Assembly: GCA_030248215.1 (NCBI GenBank)
Contig: JASANG010003691.1
Span: 309,501 to 373,500 of the forward strand
From: Enoplolaimus lenunculus
Taxonomy: Eukaryota > Nematoda > Enoplea > Enoplida > Thoracostomopsidae
Length of the DNA stretch: 64,000 nucleotides
Reading direction: 5' to 3'
The notes beneath the pieces are model-generated. The model was not told the origin of the DNA. It was given only the letters and a program-made list of their open reading frames with translations, and did not search any database. The translations under genes were made by a program, and so were the position numbers. Positions 1-13,580 of this stretch are shown here, piece after piece. Each line of letters begins with the position of its first letter. The first letter of the stretch is position 1.

Positions 1-197
1 TGTAGAGTCAACTTGACTCTCTCCGAAATCGGCTCTACGGGACTACACAAACAGAGTCAAATTCGACTCCACCAGAGTCAAATTTGACTCACTAAGTCGC
101 ACGTTTGACACTGGCGGAGTCGAATTTGACTCAGTTTGTGTAGTCCCGTAGAGCCGATTTCGGAGAGAGTCAATTTGACTCACCATTTTTAGCAGTG
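1..197. mobile_element. Foldback MITE, CACTG-end family 1 (left end outside window)
   Basis: Almost the whole element is one inverted repeat (GAGTCAAATTTGACTC-type blocks; GGGACTACACAAAC against its complement). It ends GCAGTG|TA at 197. The family has six copies in the window, all with the same palindromic plan and ends CACTGCAAAAAATGG. The 2-bp, mostly TA, target duplication suggests a Tc1/mariner-related non-autonomous element. Confidence 0.85.
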
Positions 198-2891
198 TAG
201 GTACTAAAATTACGTTTATGTCCTGGCTATAAAATGGGGCACCGGATATGCATCTGAAATGAAATATGTATTCGGATATCCGCCATATATCCGAAATCCT
301 ATTGTGTAAAAATTTCTTTGGAGGAATTTGCATTGTCCGCAACTAAAAATAGCTGGAGCTGACGAGAAGAAATTTTGTATTCAAACCTTCCGCAGAATAT
401 TGAACTAAAACTCTTGACGATATTGGAAGTAGATATGGTTTTTCGCTCCAGAAATGGTTTTTTCGCTCAATGATCATACACGTAATAATGGGCGCAAAGT
501 TGTAAAAATAGTCCACCCACCCCCTTTGGACCAGTGTTAAAAACGATGCTATAACGAGGGCCTGATAACAACACACTCCCCGTGCTTAGAGAGTCGGTTT
601 TGTCCTGACAGTGTTTCAAGGGAATAGGGACAAAACAGATTCCCTCGGTAGAAACTACTGACTAAACGCAGAGTCTCGCTACAGCGTCGTTTCTACGAAA
701 TAAATTTTATTTTTTTTGCGCATAGCTTCTGCTAAAACAAATGTACAACAATAGTCACTTCGAACAGTGTCTTATTACAGTGTAAGGACATTATGCACTA
801 TGTGTTCTGTGAGTGTAGAAACACTGAAGACCCTGTAAACAGGATGTCTGCGTTGTCTTTGGACTCTGCAAAAAGACTAGTTCTAAATATAACATCCTTC
901 CTACAGAGTTCCTGAAAATGACATAAGTAGGTCCTTACCCACACCTCGACAATTTTTTACACTAGTGCACGCACTATTACGTGGCTGACCCATCAGAAAC
1001 AACTACCTTTCCGTTTGAGTTGATGAATTAACTCATTGAAATCTACTGTGCAGTTTGCTAACAATAAGCTCAGTAATAAAAATTTACTTCAGCTTGTTTC
1101 TGCCCTTTACAAATTTCTTTCTGACGCAGTGTGGATACAAATTCTTTTTATGGCTCTTTCGGAGAAGTTTAACTTCTAGTTCCCTATATGTTGTTGCCAA
1201 AGAATATAAATATATTGGTATATATACTCCTGTTAAAAATTTCACTATATTTTTCTAAAAGGTAATGGAAAACAGTTCGTGTGAAGCGCTTTATCTCACT
1301 ACATGGGCTTTCTAGAATACGTACAATATGCATGCAACCAATATAGTTTCAACTAGTGATTTATTCTATTCACTGACCATAATAATATTAACAGTAGGCA
1401 ACATTTTGGATTACAGCTAAAAATTTTAGAATCGAAATCTATAGATTTAAAGTATTAAATTGATGATGTCATAACGTTTTTAGCTTTTTCTGTGATAAGC
1501 AATTTATACTGGCCGGCAGGTTCCTATGTTGGTGCACAACACAAAATCAGCACTGACAGTTGTCAGCGACATCCCTAATCTTATTATTGGCACGGATCAA
1601 AAATTCAGACATTCATCATAATATTTATAGCTAGCGGGAAACTTTTTGAACTGAACCGCGGAAAGTTTTAGACATAGCATTCCCGAACCAAACCGCGAAC
1701 AATAGAAATAGTTTTGCAAACCATCCGTGAGAAAACTTATACTATAATAACTCAGGGACGCTATTTCACCTCTCTATAGGGTAACCTGCCTTGCTATTTG
1801 GTTCCAAGCTATACTTTATATTTACATAAATCCCACTCCCATGTTTTGGAGCACACATCTAACTTTTACGCCAGCCAATTTTCCACGGTTTATAAGTTCG
1901 TAACTCTTAGAATATATACTTTTAAACGGGGTATAAATGGACAGTAATAATAACGGAATCGAATAGTGATCAAAATAAGCGGAAGCGGAAGTTGATGCAT
2001 ACAAAAGATATTTTATTTTTCTGCTAACACAATTGTAGCGTGCAAGAATTCCCCGTGCTTTAAATTTTTAAGACTTTGGACTGAATTCGTAATTTTTATT
2101 TCACTTTGAGCAATCGGAGTGTATTGGTAAAAAACCGCCAGACATATGACTGATTTTTATAAGTAATTTTTGGGCGTGTAAATATAACAGAATTTCTGTT
2201 ATTTCTATAACGAATACGGACATAGAACCTTACCGGAAAGAAACGTAATACGGTTACTAACTGCTTTTATATCAGGACTGCGCTGCTTGGAATGTTGGTA
2301 AACGAAAAAGTTTTAAGCAATGAATCGAATTGTGTATGGAATTTAATTATGCCTAGAAAGCTAATCTTGAACTATATCTAATTTTGAATACTAAATTGAG
2401 AAAAATGAGTCCTATTCTCTTATTACCCCCTCTCTTATTTGAATCACAACACAATCGGCCTTTTGGATTGGTTAAGTTTCTCACTTACAGATCTTCTGAA
2501 AAAATGCAAAGTTGTTTGTGGCATGTTTTATTTCAAGACGTTTAATTGAATAGCTAGTGTCTTGAAAGACAAGTGTCATATATAAACGCTCGTTTTCGGC
2601 ATATGTTAAACAAGTTTTTAATATTGATAAGCAGAATTTGATGCTTACGCGGTGAGCTAACATAGACGTGTTAGCAATGGAGGTAGTATTGCGTAGTGTG
2701 CACGTGCGACCGTTAATTTCGCAGCATGGCAAATTTATATTTATATTGCACCTGCACTGCAAATATTACAGATTGCTTCCTTGTGCGCTTATGTTATTCT
2801 TACCGAAAAGTTATCTTTAGTCTTATAATACAGGTAGCATAGAACGAACCATATATTATATAAGTACATTGACGTTTATATGTAACATGTT
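198..2891. other. 5' flank of TCAIM, no gene seen
   Basis: No convincing exon on either strand. Bases about 234-480 resemble, in reverse, the GGGCACCGGATAT / TTACACAATAGG element also found near 7440-7910. A weak relic of the AGTGACCCGAATAA family lies near 2400-2450. The remainder is AT-rich with short chance ORFs. Confidence 0.5.
1013..1051. repeat. Fragment of foldback MITE family 2
   Basis: About 40 bases read like the right end of family 2 (TTGAGTTGATGAATTAACTC then TTGAAATCTACTGTG). The rest of the element is not present. Confidence 0.5.
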
Positions 2892-5767
2892 ATGTACTAT
2901 AAACCCTTGCTATTTGCCACTCGAGGGATCGTTAGTTTTATTTCGCTGAACAGGTATTTGACCTCACAACAAATTGCCGTAGCGCTACGACCGTTCTATT
3001 TCAAAGTCCATCCGGATTTTTTCGGAAGATTTCCAGAAGCTCAAGCAGTCAATGAACAGTCTTTGAAGGCAAGTGATTAACGTGTTTGTGAAAGATTGGC
3101 GCATGAAGACGACAGCTCATGCTGATGTTTTATTTCGAAGAACATTGGAGCAAGGCTAATGCATATGTAGAGGTGGATACACACAAGAACTAAGATACAT
3201 ACAGAGCGTTAAAAAGGCGTGTTGTTGAGGTTCGGCACTGGAGGACTTATATACACAGCAATACAGCAGCTGATCGTGAGGTGGTGAAGCGTGCTAGCGA
3301 GCTGGACGCAGAATCTATCGGTCGCGGAATCGAAACCTCCTAAGAACACCCTTCATTTTCAGCTGCAAGCACAAGAAGCGGTGTTAGCATCCTGGCTTAA
3401 CCTACTCATCACATTAGTTATATTTCAAGTATCATCCTAGTCAGTATCGTACGTACGGTTTTAAGAAAGCTGAAAAGTTTTTAAAATAACTGTCCAACAC
3501 AAATAGTTGTAGTGAAAGATTGAGTGACATTTTTTAGGCATTGAATGGTTTTCTGGAGAACGCAAGCAGTGGAACCATGCGGAAAACTTTATCGTTGAAC
3601 GCAATGCCTTCACACGAGCGAAACGAATTAACATTTTATGTTAGAACGAGTCCTCACGAACACGATTCTGGTCAGGATAATTTGAGACTAGTAAAAGTTT
3701 GTCTGAAGCACAACAATTTGCACGGGACAATACGTGACTTGCTTGATGCGTGCCTTATTGACACTGCGCATTTATTGCCTGATGACGTGAGAACAAAAAA
3801 CGCAGATAGTGTTCAATGGGTGATTACAACAGACGAATTTACAATGTACAATAGAAAGAAGCGACCCTCTAAAGTAATAGATACATTGTAATTATGGTAG
3901 TGTACCAATACCAAAATTTTTGCCGATGTCAACCCCGATTCGTATTTTCAAATTTTGCCGATGTCAATACCGATGCCGATTTCAATTTTAATAATTTGCC
4001 GAGGCCGGTTTCAATTTTAACGCATATTAGTTGTGAAAAAACTGATAGGATGCCACTTTAGATCGTTATAAATGCGAAGACGTAAATAAACCACTTAAAC
4101 GATTATAATTTTGTGAGAACGGATCGTTTCAATTATTTCTTTCGAACACAAGCACAACAGAGATCACAGCTTCCCTGATCAGGCGTGCTGATACACGTCA
4201 ACGAGTGAAATTGAGAGCATTCCAACATGCTGTTAAGTACACAAAGTGTCGGCAAGGTGTCGGTAATTTGTTTGTAGTGCCGATGCCGATACTCACGAAA
4301 AGTGATGATATTACCGACCCAATACCGATGGCGATTAATGGGCACATCCATGTATTGTAATTTGCATGTATTGTAATTTGAGCGTATATTGTTTGAGTTT
4401 TACACAATGTGATTTTGTTGTAGATTTTAGTGTTTTGTTGATAGTTGCTAACGCTACTACTAAACATTTTAAGTACTTTGTTATGTGGAAGTGAACACAG
4501 ATTTCAATCATGGTATTATTTTATCCAAACACATATATGCTTATAGATTGTTTTTCTTCAGAAGCCAACGCTCGATGGTCAACTCAGATCATTGTCGGAG
4601 AGTGCGTTTTCTGCGCGCGAAAGTTACGCGTTACACCAAAATTCGCTTCAAAAACTTTGTAATGATATTATAATGAAACATAAGCTTCGTGATATTATTT
4701 GGTCCGGTGTTTGGTCCACGATTCATTTTCGAACGTGTCTTCTCAGTCTTCAACGTATCTTGTCACATTCATATTCGCTTAAATTGAACAAACCGGAACT
4801 CGATGGAGAAACAATATATTTTGGTATCAATAGTTGTCGTCTGACCAATGGGTTTATTGGTCTTAGTGTCACCGATGTTATAGAAGATTGGCTGATCGCG
4901 CTGAAGCACGTGAAGTACGTAGATGACAAAGTAAACTATAAACTTGTGAACGACATTACAGCAAACTGCTTGGAAGCAAACGTTATGTATTGAAATACAA
5001 CATATGCTACAATACAGCCATGTTTGTGTGCACTTTGCAGTATGTAAGCTGGAAACGTCAATAAAGTAAAACACTACTGTTGCCGCCATTGGTTTTACAA
5101 TGTAAAAATTGCTTTATAATATATAATTTTTGCTTAGTATTAGGTTGTAAAATGTTGCAGTTCTTATTTTAGGAATGATCGTGTTTGTGATACTGTACGG
5201 GAACATACAACTCGCTTATCAACACTGTTGGGCGGTATCGTTGTGTCACCACCAGAACCTATGCCAGCTAGTACGTATTGTTCTTGGCTTTCAAAATTTA
5301 TCACACGTCTTGAGTCATCAAACTTACTTTCAGAACTGTGTTCGCCTGACTTAGATTGGTCTGCACATTTTTTATGCGTAACCAATTCTAGCGGTGCATT
5401 AACAATTGGAGCTGATGGCCTGTTTCAAATCCCATGTGATACACCCGGTTCGGTTGCAGTACGATTTTTGTTAGAATCAAAACAAGAAAGCGCAAATCGA
5501 AGGCAAGTGCACGCTCAGGAACTCAGTACGGTTAATGCTTTGGCAGAAGATTTCAAATATGACCGGCGAGTTTCTAAATTATCATGGGATCCTAGTCTCG
5601 AAGTCAAAGACGTTGTAAAATGTATTGAATTGCTCAAAAATGTGCCACTTGATTCAGCATTACTGATGGAATTTGGGATATTTATTAGCAGGCGGCGGTT
5701 TGGTATTCTTGAAGATGGTACTATTACAATACCGGTTCAGTGGTGGCATCAGTGTTCTGAATCTTGA
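2892..5767 (+). CDS. TCAIM: TCAIM-like mitochondrial protein (T-cell activation inhibitor, mitochondrial), 4 exons
   Basis: Exons are 2892-3068, 3538-3873, 4562-4914 and 5173-5767, giving 486 aa against about 496 for human TCAIM. Exon 1 has a basic, acid-free N-terminus (mitochondrial presequence-like) followed by ALRPFYFKVHPDFFG, the hallmark J-like start of the DUF4460 region. Exon 2 holds ELTFYVRTSPHEHD, and exons 3-4 hold the DUF4461-like part (KLRDIIWSGVW, LLGGIVVSPPEPMP, and ISRRRFGILEDGTITIPVQWW near the end). Intron 1 uses a GC donor (AAG|GCAAGT at 3069) with acceptor AG at 3536-3537. Exon 3 ends at GTACGT in phase 2, which alone gives an open frame into exon 4. Intron 2 is mostly a hAT-like MITE. 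AATAAA lies at 5831, 64 bases after the stop. In vertebrates the protein is mitochondrial and linked to T-cell control; its role in invertebrates is not known to me. The family call is secure; the exact start is likely. Confidence 0.9.
3893..4353. mobile_element. hAT-like MITE, GCCGAT family, in TCAIM intron 2
   Basis: Repeated GCCGAT/ATCGGC motifs near both ends, with a candidate 8-bp TSD ATTGTAAT at 3885-3892 and 4354-4361. It fills most of the 688-bp intron. The same family is at 5900-6270 and 37615-38025. Confidence 0.75.
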
Positions 5768-5899
5768 TAAAACTAATGTGCATTTTGCACTGTCATTAAA
5801 GCTCCTGTGGAACTAGGTACGTAGTTCAGTAATAAAATTAAACAAAGATCTACTAGTTTCTAGTAAATATTTACCGGAGTTTTTAGTTGTTTCAAAAAT

Positions 5900-6270
5900 T
5901 TGCAATACCAACATTTTTGCTGAAACCGATTTTTATTTTGAAAATATGCCGATGCTGAACTAGTACACCATGCTAAAAGAACAAAAAGCATACTATTACA
6001 TCATTACGCGAAGACTTAAACCCTTACCACCATAAACGATTAAATTTTATGAGAGCGGTTCATTTTAATTACATTTTCAAACACAAATGCAGTGAGGGAT
6101 AACAGTTTCCCGGATCAGACACACTGATATTCGCAAAGAAGTCAAATTGGTAGCAATCCAACTGACTGTTGTGTGCAAAAAATATCGGCAATCTTGCAGT
6201 GCCCATGCCGATACTCACGAAAAGTACCGATTATTACCGAGGCCGATACCGATTAATCGGCACATTCCTA
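5900..6270. mobile_element. hAT-like MITE, GCCGAT family, 5'-diverged
   Basis: Same internal order as the other copies (ACCGATTTT, then AAACGATTA..., GATACTCACGAAAA, ...GATTAATCGGCACATTCCTA). The right end is clear; the left end is decayed and its TSD was not found. Confidence 0.7.
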
Positions 6271-8462
6271 ATATTATGGACGCTTTTATAGTATTGAATT
6301 TGAATTCTTGTGCTTAGGGCATTTGTTCAATGCTGGTTCTGCTTTCCATACCCATATAAATTGTTAATTTGAAGTGATGTCGTTTTCGTGGACATTCGCT
6401 GTTAACGCTAAAAATACTCAACCGGGGGCAATATCTCGACTGCGTGGCATAAATTAGAAAGAAAATCGAGCTTCGGGGAGGGTGGCTTTGACAGAGTGCG
6501 GTGCCCCACCCCGTACCCAGTAGCTAACTGAGTTTACACAGAGTCACAAGAAATGGAGGCGCTGTCTCTCCTATGGATGACTTCGCCTCGCTTCTGGACG
6601 TCAAGTTTATATTCTTGATTGTGGACGTGGAGTTGTGTAATCTAAAGTAGTAAATGGTAAATATAGTTTTCTAAATAAAAAATGTAGTATTTATACATTG
6701 CAACACACCGTTATCTTTGCATTAACAGAGAGCACCACCTCTAAATCTACCTCGTGCAGAAAATGAACAGTCCCCGGTACGTTAAATATTTATCTAAGGT
6801 TTCTGCAATTTTGCATATTTACAAAAGATTTTGTTTCACCTCCGCCAAAATTTGTTCATGTGAGTTTCTCGCACTTTCCACCTCCGACTGCACCCTAATG
6901 AGCATCCTTGCGCAAAATTGGCAAAATTTCAGTTTCCAAATATTCTGTACCAAGGGCGCAATCCTGATGTTGATGAGCACAACCGGAGGTGGAAAAACCG
7001 CAGCCGGAGGTCAACAGAGAAGCAAAACTAGGTGGCTCGCAAACATTTTTTGGCCTACTTTTTGGAAATCGTTGCATTATGGCCCAATTACAATACTAAA
7101 AAGTAAAACTTAAACTTTATATCGAAAAATTCATTGCCAAAAATGCAGCAACCTCCGGTAGAAAATTCCATCAAACCGGAAGGTCAATAGTTAAACCGGA
7201 CACAGGCGCAGGCTTCTGGTTGTGCCCTGAGGTACAGATTATGTATGAAAAATTTCCCGACATCAAAATAAAACTGCACACAAAATAAATATTGACTTAT
7301 ATCAAGAAATAGTCTGAAATTTAAAACAATGTCTTTATTATGTTTTTACTCCTTGGACTCCTGACATATTTACCCCAGGGTTGGAACGGGTAAGGTTTTT
7401 AAGCCGGGTTTACACCCTGTCTATATCGGGGGTTGATGGGCATCGGATATTTTTTCATATCTGGCAATTCTTTCCAGATATTTAGCCGGATATATCCGGA
7501 TATACGAAATCAAATTTTCTATTTCGGATATCCAGAACTCGATGTTGCAGTTTTTTGGGTTTCCAAACCTCACTTTTCGTTAATGCGGTTCAATATTTTA
7601 ACTCAGATTTGAGTACATAGAATTTGTTTCGATGTTACAGTTTTTTGGGTTTCCAAACCTCACTTTTCGTTAATGCGGTTCAATATTTTAACTCAGGTTT
7701 GAGTACATAGAATTTGTTTCGATGTTACAGTTTTTTGGGTTTCCAAACCTCACTTTTCGTTAATGCGGTTCAATATTATAACTCAGGTTTGAGTACATAG
7801 AATTTGTTTTCGTCAGCTCCATCTACTTTAATGGTCAAACAATGCAAATTATTCCAAAATTTTTTACACAATACCATTTTGGAAATCCGGATACGTTTCT
7901 TTTGGTGCCCAACTTTCGTAAATATATATTATACGATATAGACCACTATACTTGGCATGAGCAGTTACTCTATTATAAAAACACAGTAATTTCATTTACT
8001 AACTACAAGTATAACTAAAATCTAAACATACCGCAATCTATTTGAGCAAGACAACATAATGCAGTCACACTTCTGCTACCGTTATGAATCAGGACCAAGC
8101 AAATTTTTAACTCTAAATGTCGAATTTTGGAGGACTCGTAGGGTAATACGCTTTGGCTTGAACTGTTTCATCGGTAGATTTCACACATCAAATTGATTCA
8201 GATCGTGTGATTAAGTGAACGAATCACAACCGCTGTACAATACAGAACACCGACTTGTAAACGTTAGTAAGTAGTGTCAATATTACTAAACGTTTGTTGG
8301 ATTATACATAATGGACCACGAACAAAAGCTCTAATGTAAAGCCCAAACATAAAGTAACAGCCAAGCCTAAGCGTTTATCTACAACTTTGTTCTTGCCCTA
8401 TTCTATACGTGGGCACAAATCTTCCATCTATATATTAAGCACACTGCAAATTTCACGTTACG
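6271..8462. other. TCAIM-MTX2 intergenic region, repeats only
   Basis: No exon recognised. From about 6720 to 7230 there is a decayed element with CCGGAGGT motifs, like the copies at 14371 and 59750. From about 7440 to 7910 an element with GGGCATCGGATAT and GTGCCCAAC-type ends encloses a 90-bp tandem repeat. The two flanking genes converge here (TCAIM +, MTX2 -). Confidence 0.6.
7541..7810. repeat. Three tandem 90-bp units
   Basis: Units begin GATGTT(G/A)CAGTTTTTTGGG at 7541, 7631 and 7721 and are nearly identical (one or two differences each). They sit inside a larger element with GGATAT-rich ends, so the expansion is recent and internal. Confidence 0.9.
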
Positions 8463-11400
8463 CTACTTGCGTACAGAATTCATATAAAACGTTTTCTCTA
8501 TTCTTTGGCAAAATTCAATCAAATTCGAGTAACGCTTCACTATTGCCGCAAGATCGATATCGGGAAGTTGAGTTGTAAGGATAGTGTAAAGATGACCGAA
8601 CACAAATGCGTCCAGTTCGGTTGGTGCAAGCCTGACAGCAAAATAGCAAACACATTTAAAGAGTTGGGATCCGGAAAATAATTATCACAGACACGCGGGA
8701 TATACTATATTGAAGTAAGCAGCTAGCAGAAAAAGCGTAAATCCAAAACAATTTCAGCGCTAAATTTTAATACATAATTTTGGTGTTGATTCCTGTTGGT
8801 GAAATAGCCTGGGTCCGCCTGTCCCTCTTGGGATCCGCCAATGTGTCTAAATATAGAACGTTCGTAATAATTCATTCACACAATAGCTATCAACCAGTAG
8901 TAGGGTTGTTTTTCCGACAAAAATTATGACCGGAAAAAATGAATTTTTTCCATTTTTTCCGAAAAAAATGAAAAAATTTAAAAAACATATCCTTTGAATA
9001 ATTGGTTATCCAAGCCTTAGCCGGTGTTTTCCCAAAAATGCTTGAATTTTGAAACTTTGCATATTATTGAGCTTCTGATGACATCCCCTGATTATTCCAT
9101 GCCCAAATCCGACTTTTTGAAAAATTCGATTTTTTAAGGCACAAGGTCAGCCCCTTGGTACCCAAAATTTTTTTCGAAACGTTGGACAAATTATATATCA
9201 TTTGACGGAGTTAGCAGAGCTGAGGCGAGTGGTAAACTTTCTGCAATAAGAAGTCTGCTTAACGAGTTGTTGTCAAATAACTGATTTGGTGCGCTGCGTT
9301 ACACTTGTTTTTTGTAAGTACATATTAAAACCCAACACACTTTTGGTTTCCTCTGGCATCAAACCCTCTCAATTGCTGAAACCTCGCGAGCAAAGCGAGG
9401 TTGGAAACTAGACTTATTCCTGCGTTAAATCATACGGTAAAGACAAGCCTTCCATTTTGAGCCCCCTAACTTCGGCCCCACCGTCGACGAAACCAGGTAA
9501 GCGAACCGAACGAGATGCATATGTAGTTTTACATTAAATCTCGTGACAAAGCTTCAGTTCAGAAATCCATTACTATATCCATATGCTGCAATTTTCGCTC
9601 TTTTCGGACATATCTAATGTGCCCTGGTGGACATACACACGGTCAGTGTTAATGTGTTGCATGTAAATTAGTTACATGTCATCTAAAAACGTTACTTTAT
9701 TACATAGTTGCAAATTATATTTATGAATCGTTTAATATTTTTCCATTTTTTCCACGCCATTGGGAAAAAATTGAAAAAAAACCATTTTTTCCGGTAATTT
9801 TTCGGCCAACAACCCTGACCAGTAGTATTGTCCTATCAGACGAACTTATTTTTACGATCTACGTAACAAGCTTCTATTTTTTAAAAAATATTTGTGCATA
9901 ATCTTCTTGTGCACCCCGTAAATTCTGCAAATTTCCGAAACAAAACCACTAACCACATACAAATCATACAAACGTTTACCTTCACATAGAAACATACCAC
10001 TTTTAAAGCGTACACGTTACAGCACAATTCAGACAACGTGAAATAGTCACTCCTGCGATTTTGCTGTTTTACCTGTTAGTATCGGAACTGAAGAAATAGT
10101 CTTTATCGCCAAGCTTTAATGACAATATTTTGCACACCCCATTGACATCTTCTAGCACCTAAAACTATTTAAACTGTGTATACCAAAGCAAGAATAAACT
10201 TTTCGTACTTTGATCGTAGTGTATATATTCGGAGTAAAATTTATCAAACCCGAAATTCCGTAAAATGCTCAATAAATGAATTGTTAAGTAAATGAAACAC
10301 AGACATTCTTTGGCTGGACACATTATTCGATCCAGATTTGTATTTTTGATGGTTTGATTGTCACTACAGTTAGTATTACTACCCACTGCCCAATGATAGT
10401 TGGTTGATACAGCACCAGCTCGTTTAAATAATTATTGAAAATATTATTGATGTTTAACATCTTACCCTGTTCAAACTCTTCTTGTACCATCCAAATGTTT
10501 TTAGATGTGCATGACACGCGCGGTGTTTAATCCACGGTAGAATGCCGTTGAGAGGCCACTGATACACGGAGCCATATCTGGGCTTGGATACCTTAATTTA
10601 CAACCATTACAGCCAAGTATGTATATAGGTTAGGTATTTGAGCTCCCTGGTTTATTGAAAGTTATTGTAGAAAGCAGACTAAACTTTTGCACCACCCTAC
10701 ACGACGTGCTGAATGTGAAATGTAAAAAAAAACATTCGCGAACTATGAATCTTTCATGTTATTTACGTAAAAACTACTTGAACAGTATTTCAAAAACTCA
10801 ACCTTAAGCGTTTTGTATGATCAACAATTTTGAAGTCGTTTCTAAACAATTCGTCAATCGCCAGCGAAACTGTGGTTCCAACGACGTTACTCAAACAGCT
10901 TTTAAAGACTCGTTAGGTATTCATTCTTACGTCTGTTGTACAAATTTCACTTATATTATACACACATACATACATGCGTACATCATACCTCTCTAATTGT
11001 AGGCTCACGGTTCCAACAGATATAAATCTAAAAATATAAGCACATAAATACAAACTCATTAAAACTTTCTGGTCTGTTGGTGCGTTTGTTTGGAACAAAT
11101 TTCAGGCGGCGCGCGGCACAAAAAATATAGCGTAACTCTTACCATTATCCGTGACCCGCCATAAATAATCTTATAAAAAACTTTCAACTTTTGAGATCGT
11201 GAGTGCGATCGATCGGTACCGGTACAAACGTAAAAAATATCGGTTCGATACTGAGTATACAGGTACCCACGCACTGAAAGTCTTTCCTGGCATTCCTGGT
11301 ATTTCCATCTGCCAGCGGCTGTCCAAAATGCTCAGATTTTGAATTTCTCGCACATTTGAGCTTTTCATGACCTTCCCTCATTGTTCGGTGTGCTGGAAAG

Positions 11401-13399
11401 CGAGCTGGTGGGATAACCGAAATAACCTCCATTACAGTCTACTAGCTATACTATTCGAATAAAAAAACTAAACATTCATCGTTTTTAAAACAAACCAAAA
11501 AATGACACCTCTGCGTTCCAAAGCACATTTCTGACTAACGCCATGTGAGCTGTCATATCTGCGATCTGTGGTTCATCCATATGATCTGTTAGTCGGTAGC
11601 CCTGGAGAGAAACTTAACATTAATAATTAAACAATTACATTTTTTTACTTTTTCATTTCGCTACGGCAAAGTGTTGCTATCCGCGTTGCACCAAATTATT
11701 TTCAAGCCAATAATTGCACCATATGGTGAAGTGTATGGCCCAGAGATAAGCTGGATACCAAAAATACCGAAACCGAATTTTTATGTGCATATTTCAACAA
11801 GAAGTTAAACTCAATCACGCTAATTTAGCACTACTGAATGTATCTACAAGAGTCTTAGTATTACGTGGGCTCCTTGAAGTGCCCATTTTTGACATTTTCA
11901 ACAAAATTTACTGCAAAATATTGAATAGAATTCTGGATCCGGGTGCAGGGTGTGACCGGAATCTATATACCGGACCCCGGAACCGAATGGTGAATTACTT
12001 ACCGTAACCGGATATTACCTTATATAGCATCAAAATTGGTACACTGTCTGAAATAAAAGTTTGAACTTCTTGATTCGCACAGAAATGCAATCGCAGCAAG
12101 ATATTATTGGCGGTCACTTGTAAAAGCAGTTTAGTGAAATTCGGGTGTACAACCATAAATATCCGGTATCCGGTGGATTTATACCGGATATCGGAACCGA
12201 ATACAGATATAGGTTTTCTGCCGGAAATCAAACCGTATCCATCCGGTCGCACACTAGTTAACTTTAACCGCAGAGTTTGCATATAATGAAGTATTCATAA
12301 TCCATGTACAGTAACGTACCTTTTTGGCCACAAATTCAACAATTGGTTCTAATTCTGCGATAACCATATTACCAGACCGAATGAAAGGCACACGACCTAA
12401 AATACAGCGCAGCCTTAAGGTAAAATCCTAGAGCTTATTCATATACTGAACGTGACTAATATTTTTCGCTATTCGACTTGCTACTGAAAGGATGCCGATG
12501 CCGAAAGCGAGTCCGTAGTTTTTTCTTTAAAGCTTATTCATTAATATTGTCACGATAAATGTTTTAAACTAACTCTAGTATGTACAAAAATTAACACACA
12601 TCTTCGAGATTCGGACACGGTAAAGCAGAAAATGTGTTTAGTATTCAGTTGCAACGCCGCTACTACGCTTAATGCAAGCATGGTACATAAATGGTTTGGT
12701 TGGTGACTGAAATCTAAATAACACCACACCACAGGTTGACGAAAATTTGTTTACATTTATTTAATCAAACCAAAAAAGCTCGTAAACTCAACGGGTAGAT
12801 AGACTAGCATTTGGGTACATAGCTACGCAAGCCTAACTTATAACAATATCGAATATATCAACGTATAGCTTTTAAAGAATATTAGACGGTACATTCGACA
12901 TACCTGACGGCGACATAAATTCGGCATTAGTTCGTGATTCAATTTCGAACTTGAGATCGTTCATTTTGAGAAACGTTCGAACGCTTAAACACTCGGCAAA
13001 TTCGTACAGCAAACTTTGATAAGCTGAAAAAAAGCCAATCAGACAGCGGTAAACAGTGATGGTTGTATTTAATACTTGGACCAATCAGGTTGACCAGCAC
13101 GGAGGCAATTAGACTACTTAATTGCAAGGAACGTAATTTCATAGCACTACTTAGACTTACATCGTTTGATGTAAATGGTACCCGATTTAAATACCGTAGA
13201 ACATTAAAGATATTTGTGGACACAGCTCACAGAACTGCGAAGCAACCGCTGAAATAAAAGTTGTTGGCAATAGAGGCTTGTGCGATTTTAAACGTTGTGG
13301 GTACACTGACGATTGTGATAATACATAAGTGACGTAAATATTACCTTCATATGGTTGAAAAAGCACAACATCGTTGGGCCAGTCAGTATCAGTTTCCAT
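8463..13399 (-). CDS. MTX2: Metaxin-2, outer mitochondrial membrane import/SAM-associated protein, 8 exons
   Basis: Exons from 5' to 3' on the minus strand are 13345-13399, 12904-13023, 12320-12396, 11509-11601, 10989-11027, 10466-10591, 10073-10158 and 8463-8631; they sum to 765 nt, 254 aa plus stop (human about 263). Landmarks are [25 protein letters not shown] joined to [61 protein letters not shown], and the GST-like C-terminal [20 protein letters not shown] with [13 protein letters not shown]. All junction phases agree. Metaxin-2 pairs with metaxin-1 on the cytosolic face of the outer membrane and works with the SAM beta-barrel machinery. The ATG at 13399 opens METDTDWP, but the codons just upstream (LVNACVSQ) also resemble the family, so a further 5' exon is possible. 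Two hAT-like MITEs lie in introns 3 and 7. Confidence 0.93.
8901..9817. mobile_element. hAT-like element, 917 bp, MTX2 intron 7
   Basis: Ends TAGGGTTGTTTTTCCG and CGGCCAACAACCCTG are imperfect inverted repeats. The TSD ACCAGTAG is exact (8893-8900, 9818-9825). No transposase frame is visible inside, so it is non-autonomous. Confidence 0.9.
11946..12255. mobile_element. hAT-like MITE, CAGGGTG family, MTX2 intron 3
   Basis: Starts CAGGGTGTGACCGG and ends with the complement CCGGTCGCACACTA, with ACCGGATA-type blocks inside. No clean TSD was found, so boundaries may be off by a few bases. Confidence 0.7.
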
Positions 13400-13445
13400 T
13401 TGACTCACACACGCGTTGACCAATTTTACATAAACAGACTATTAA

Positions 13446-13580
13446 CTCTTTCACACATAAATATTTTCTATTTCATCTGAAATCGACTTTTATGCTAGAA
13501 ATCTAACTTCAGCTACTCGAGTGGGATTCGTTTACCATCAACAGTCTGCTATAGGGACTCAACGCTCGTGTCCCTTGTTT
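13446..13580. mobile_element. Truncated piggyBac-like MITE with tRNA-like segment
   Basis: TTAA followed by CTCTTTCACACATAAATATT matches the left ends at 52067 and (reversed) 57630. The tRNA-like part (GATTCGTTTACCATC...) is present but diverged, and the right end is missing. It lies just upstream of the MTX2 start. Confidence 0.6.

Noticed and set aside
11184-11432. Minus-strand ORF between MTX2 exons 4 and 5
   Set aside because: It matches no metaxin segment, and the neighbouring exons already account for the full protein.
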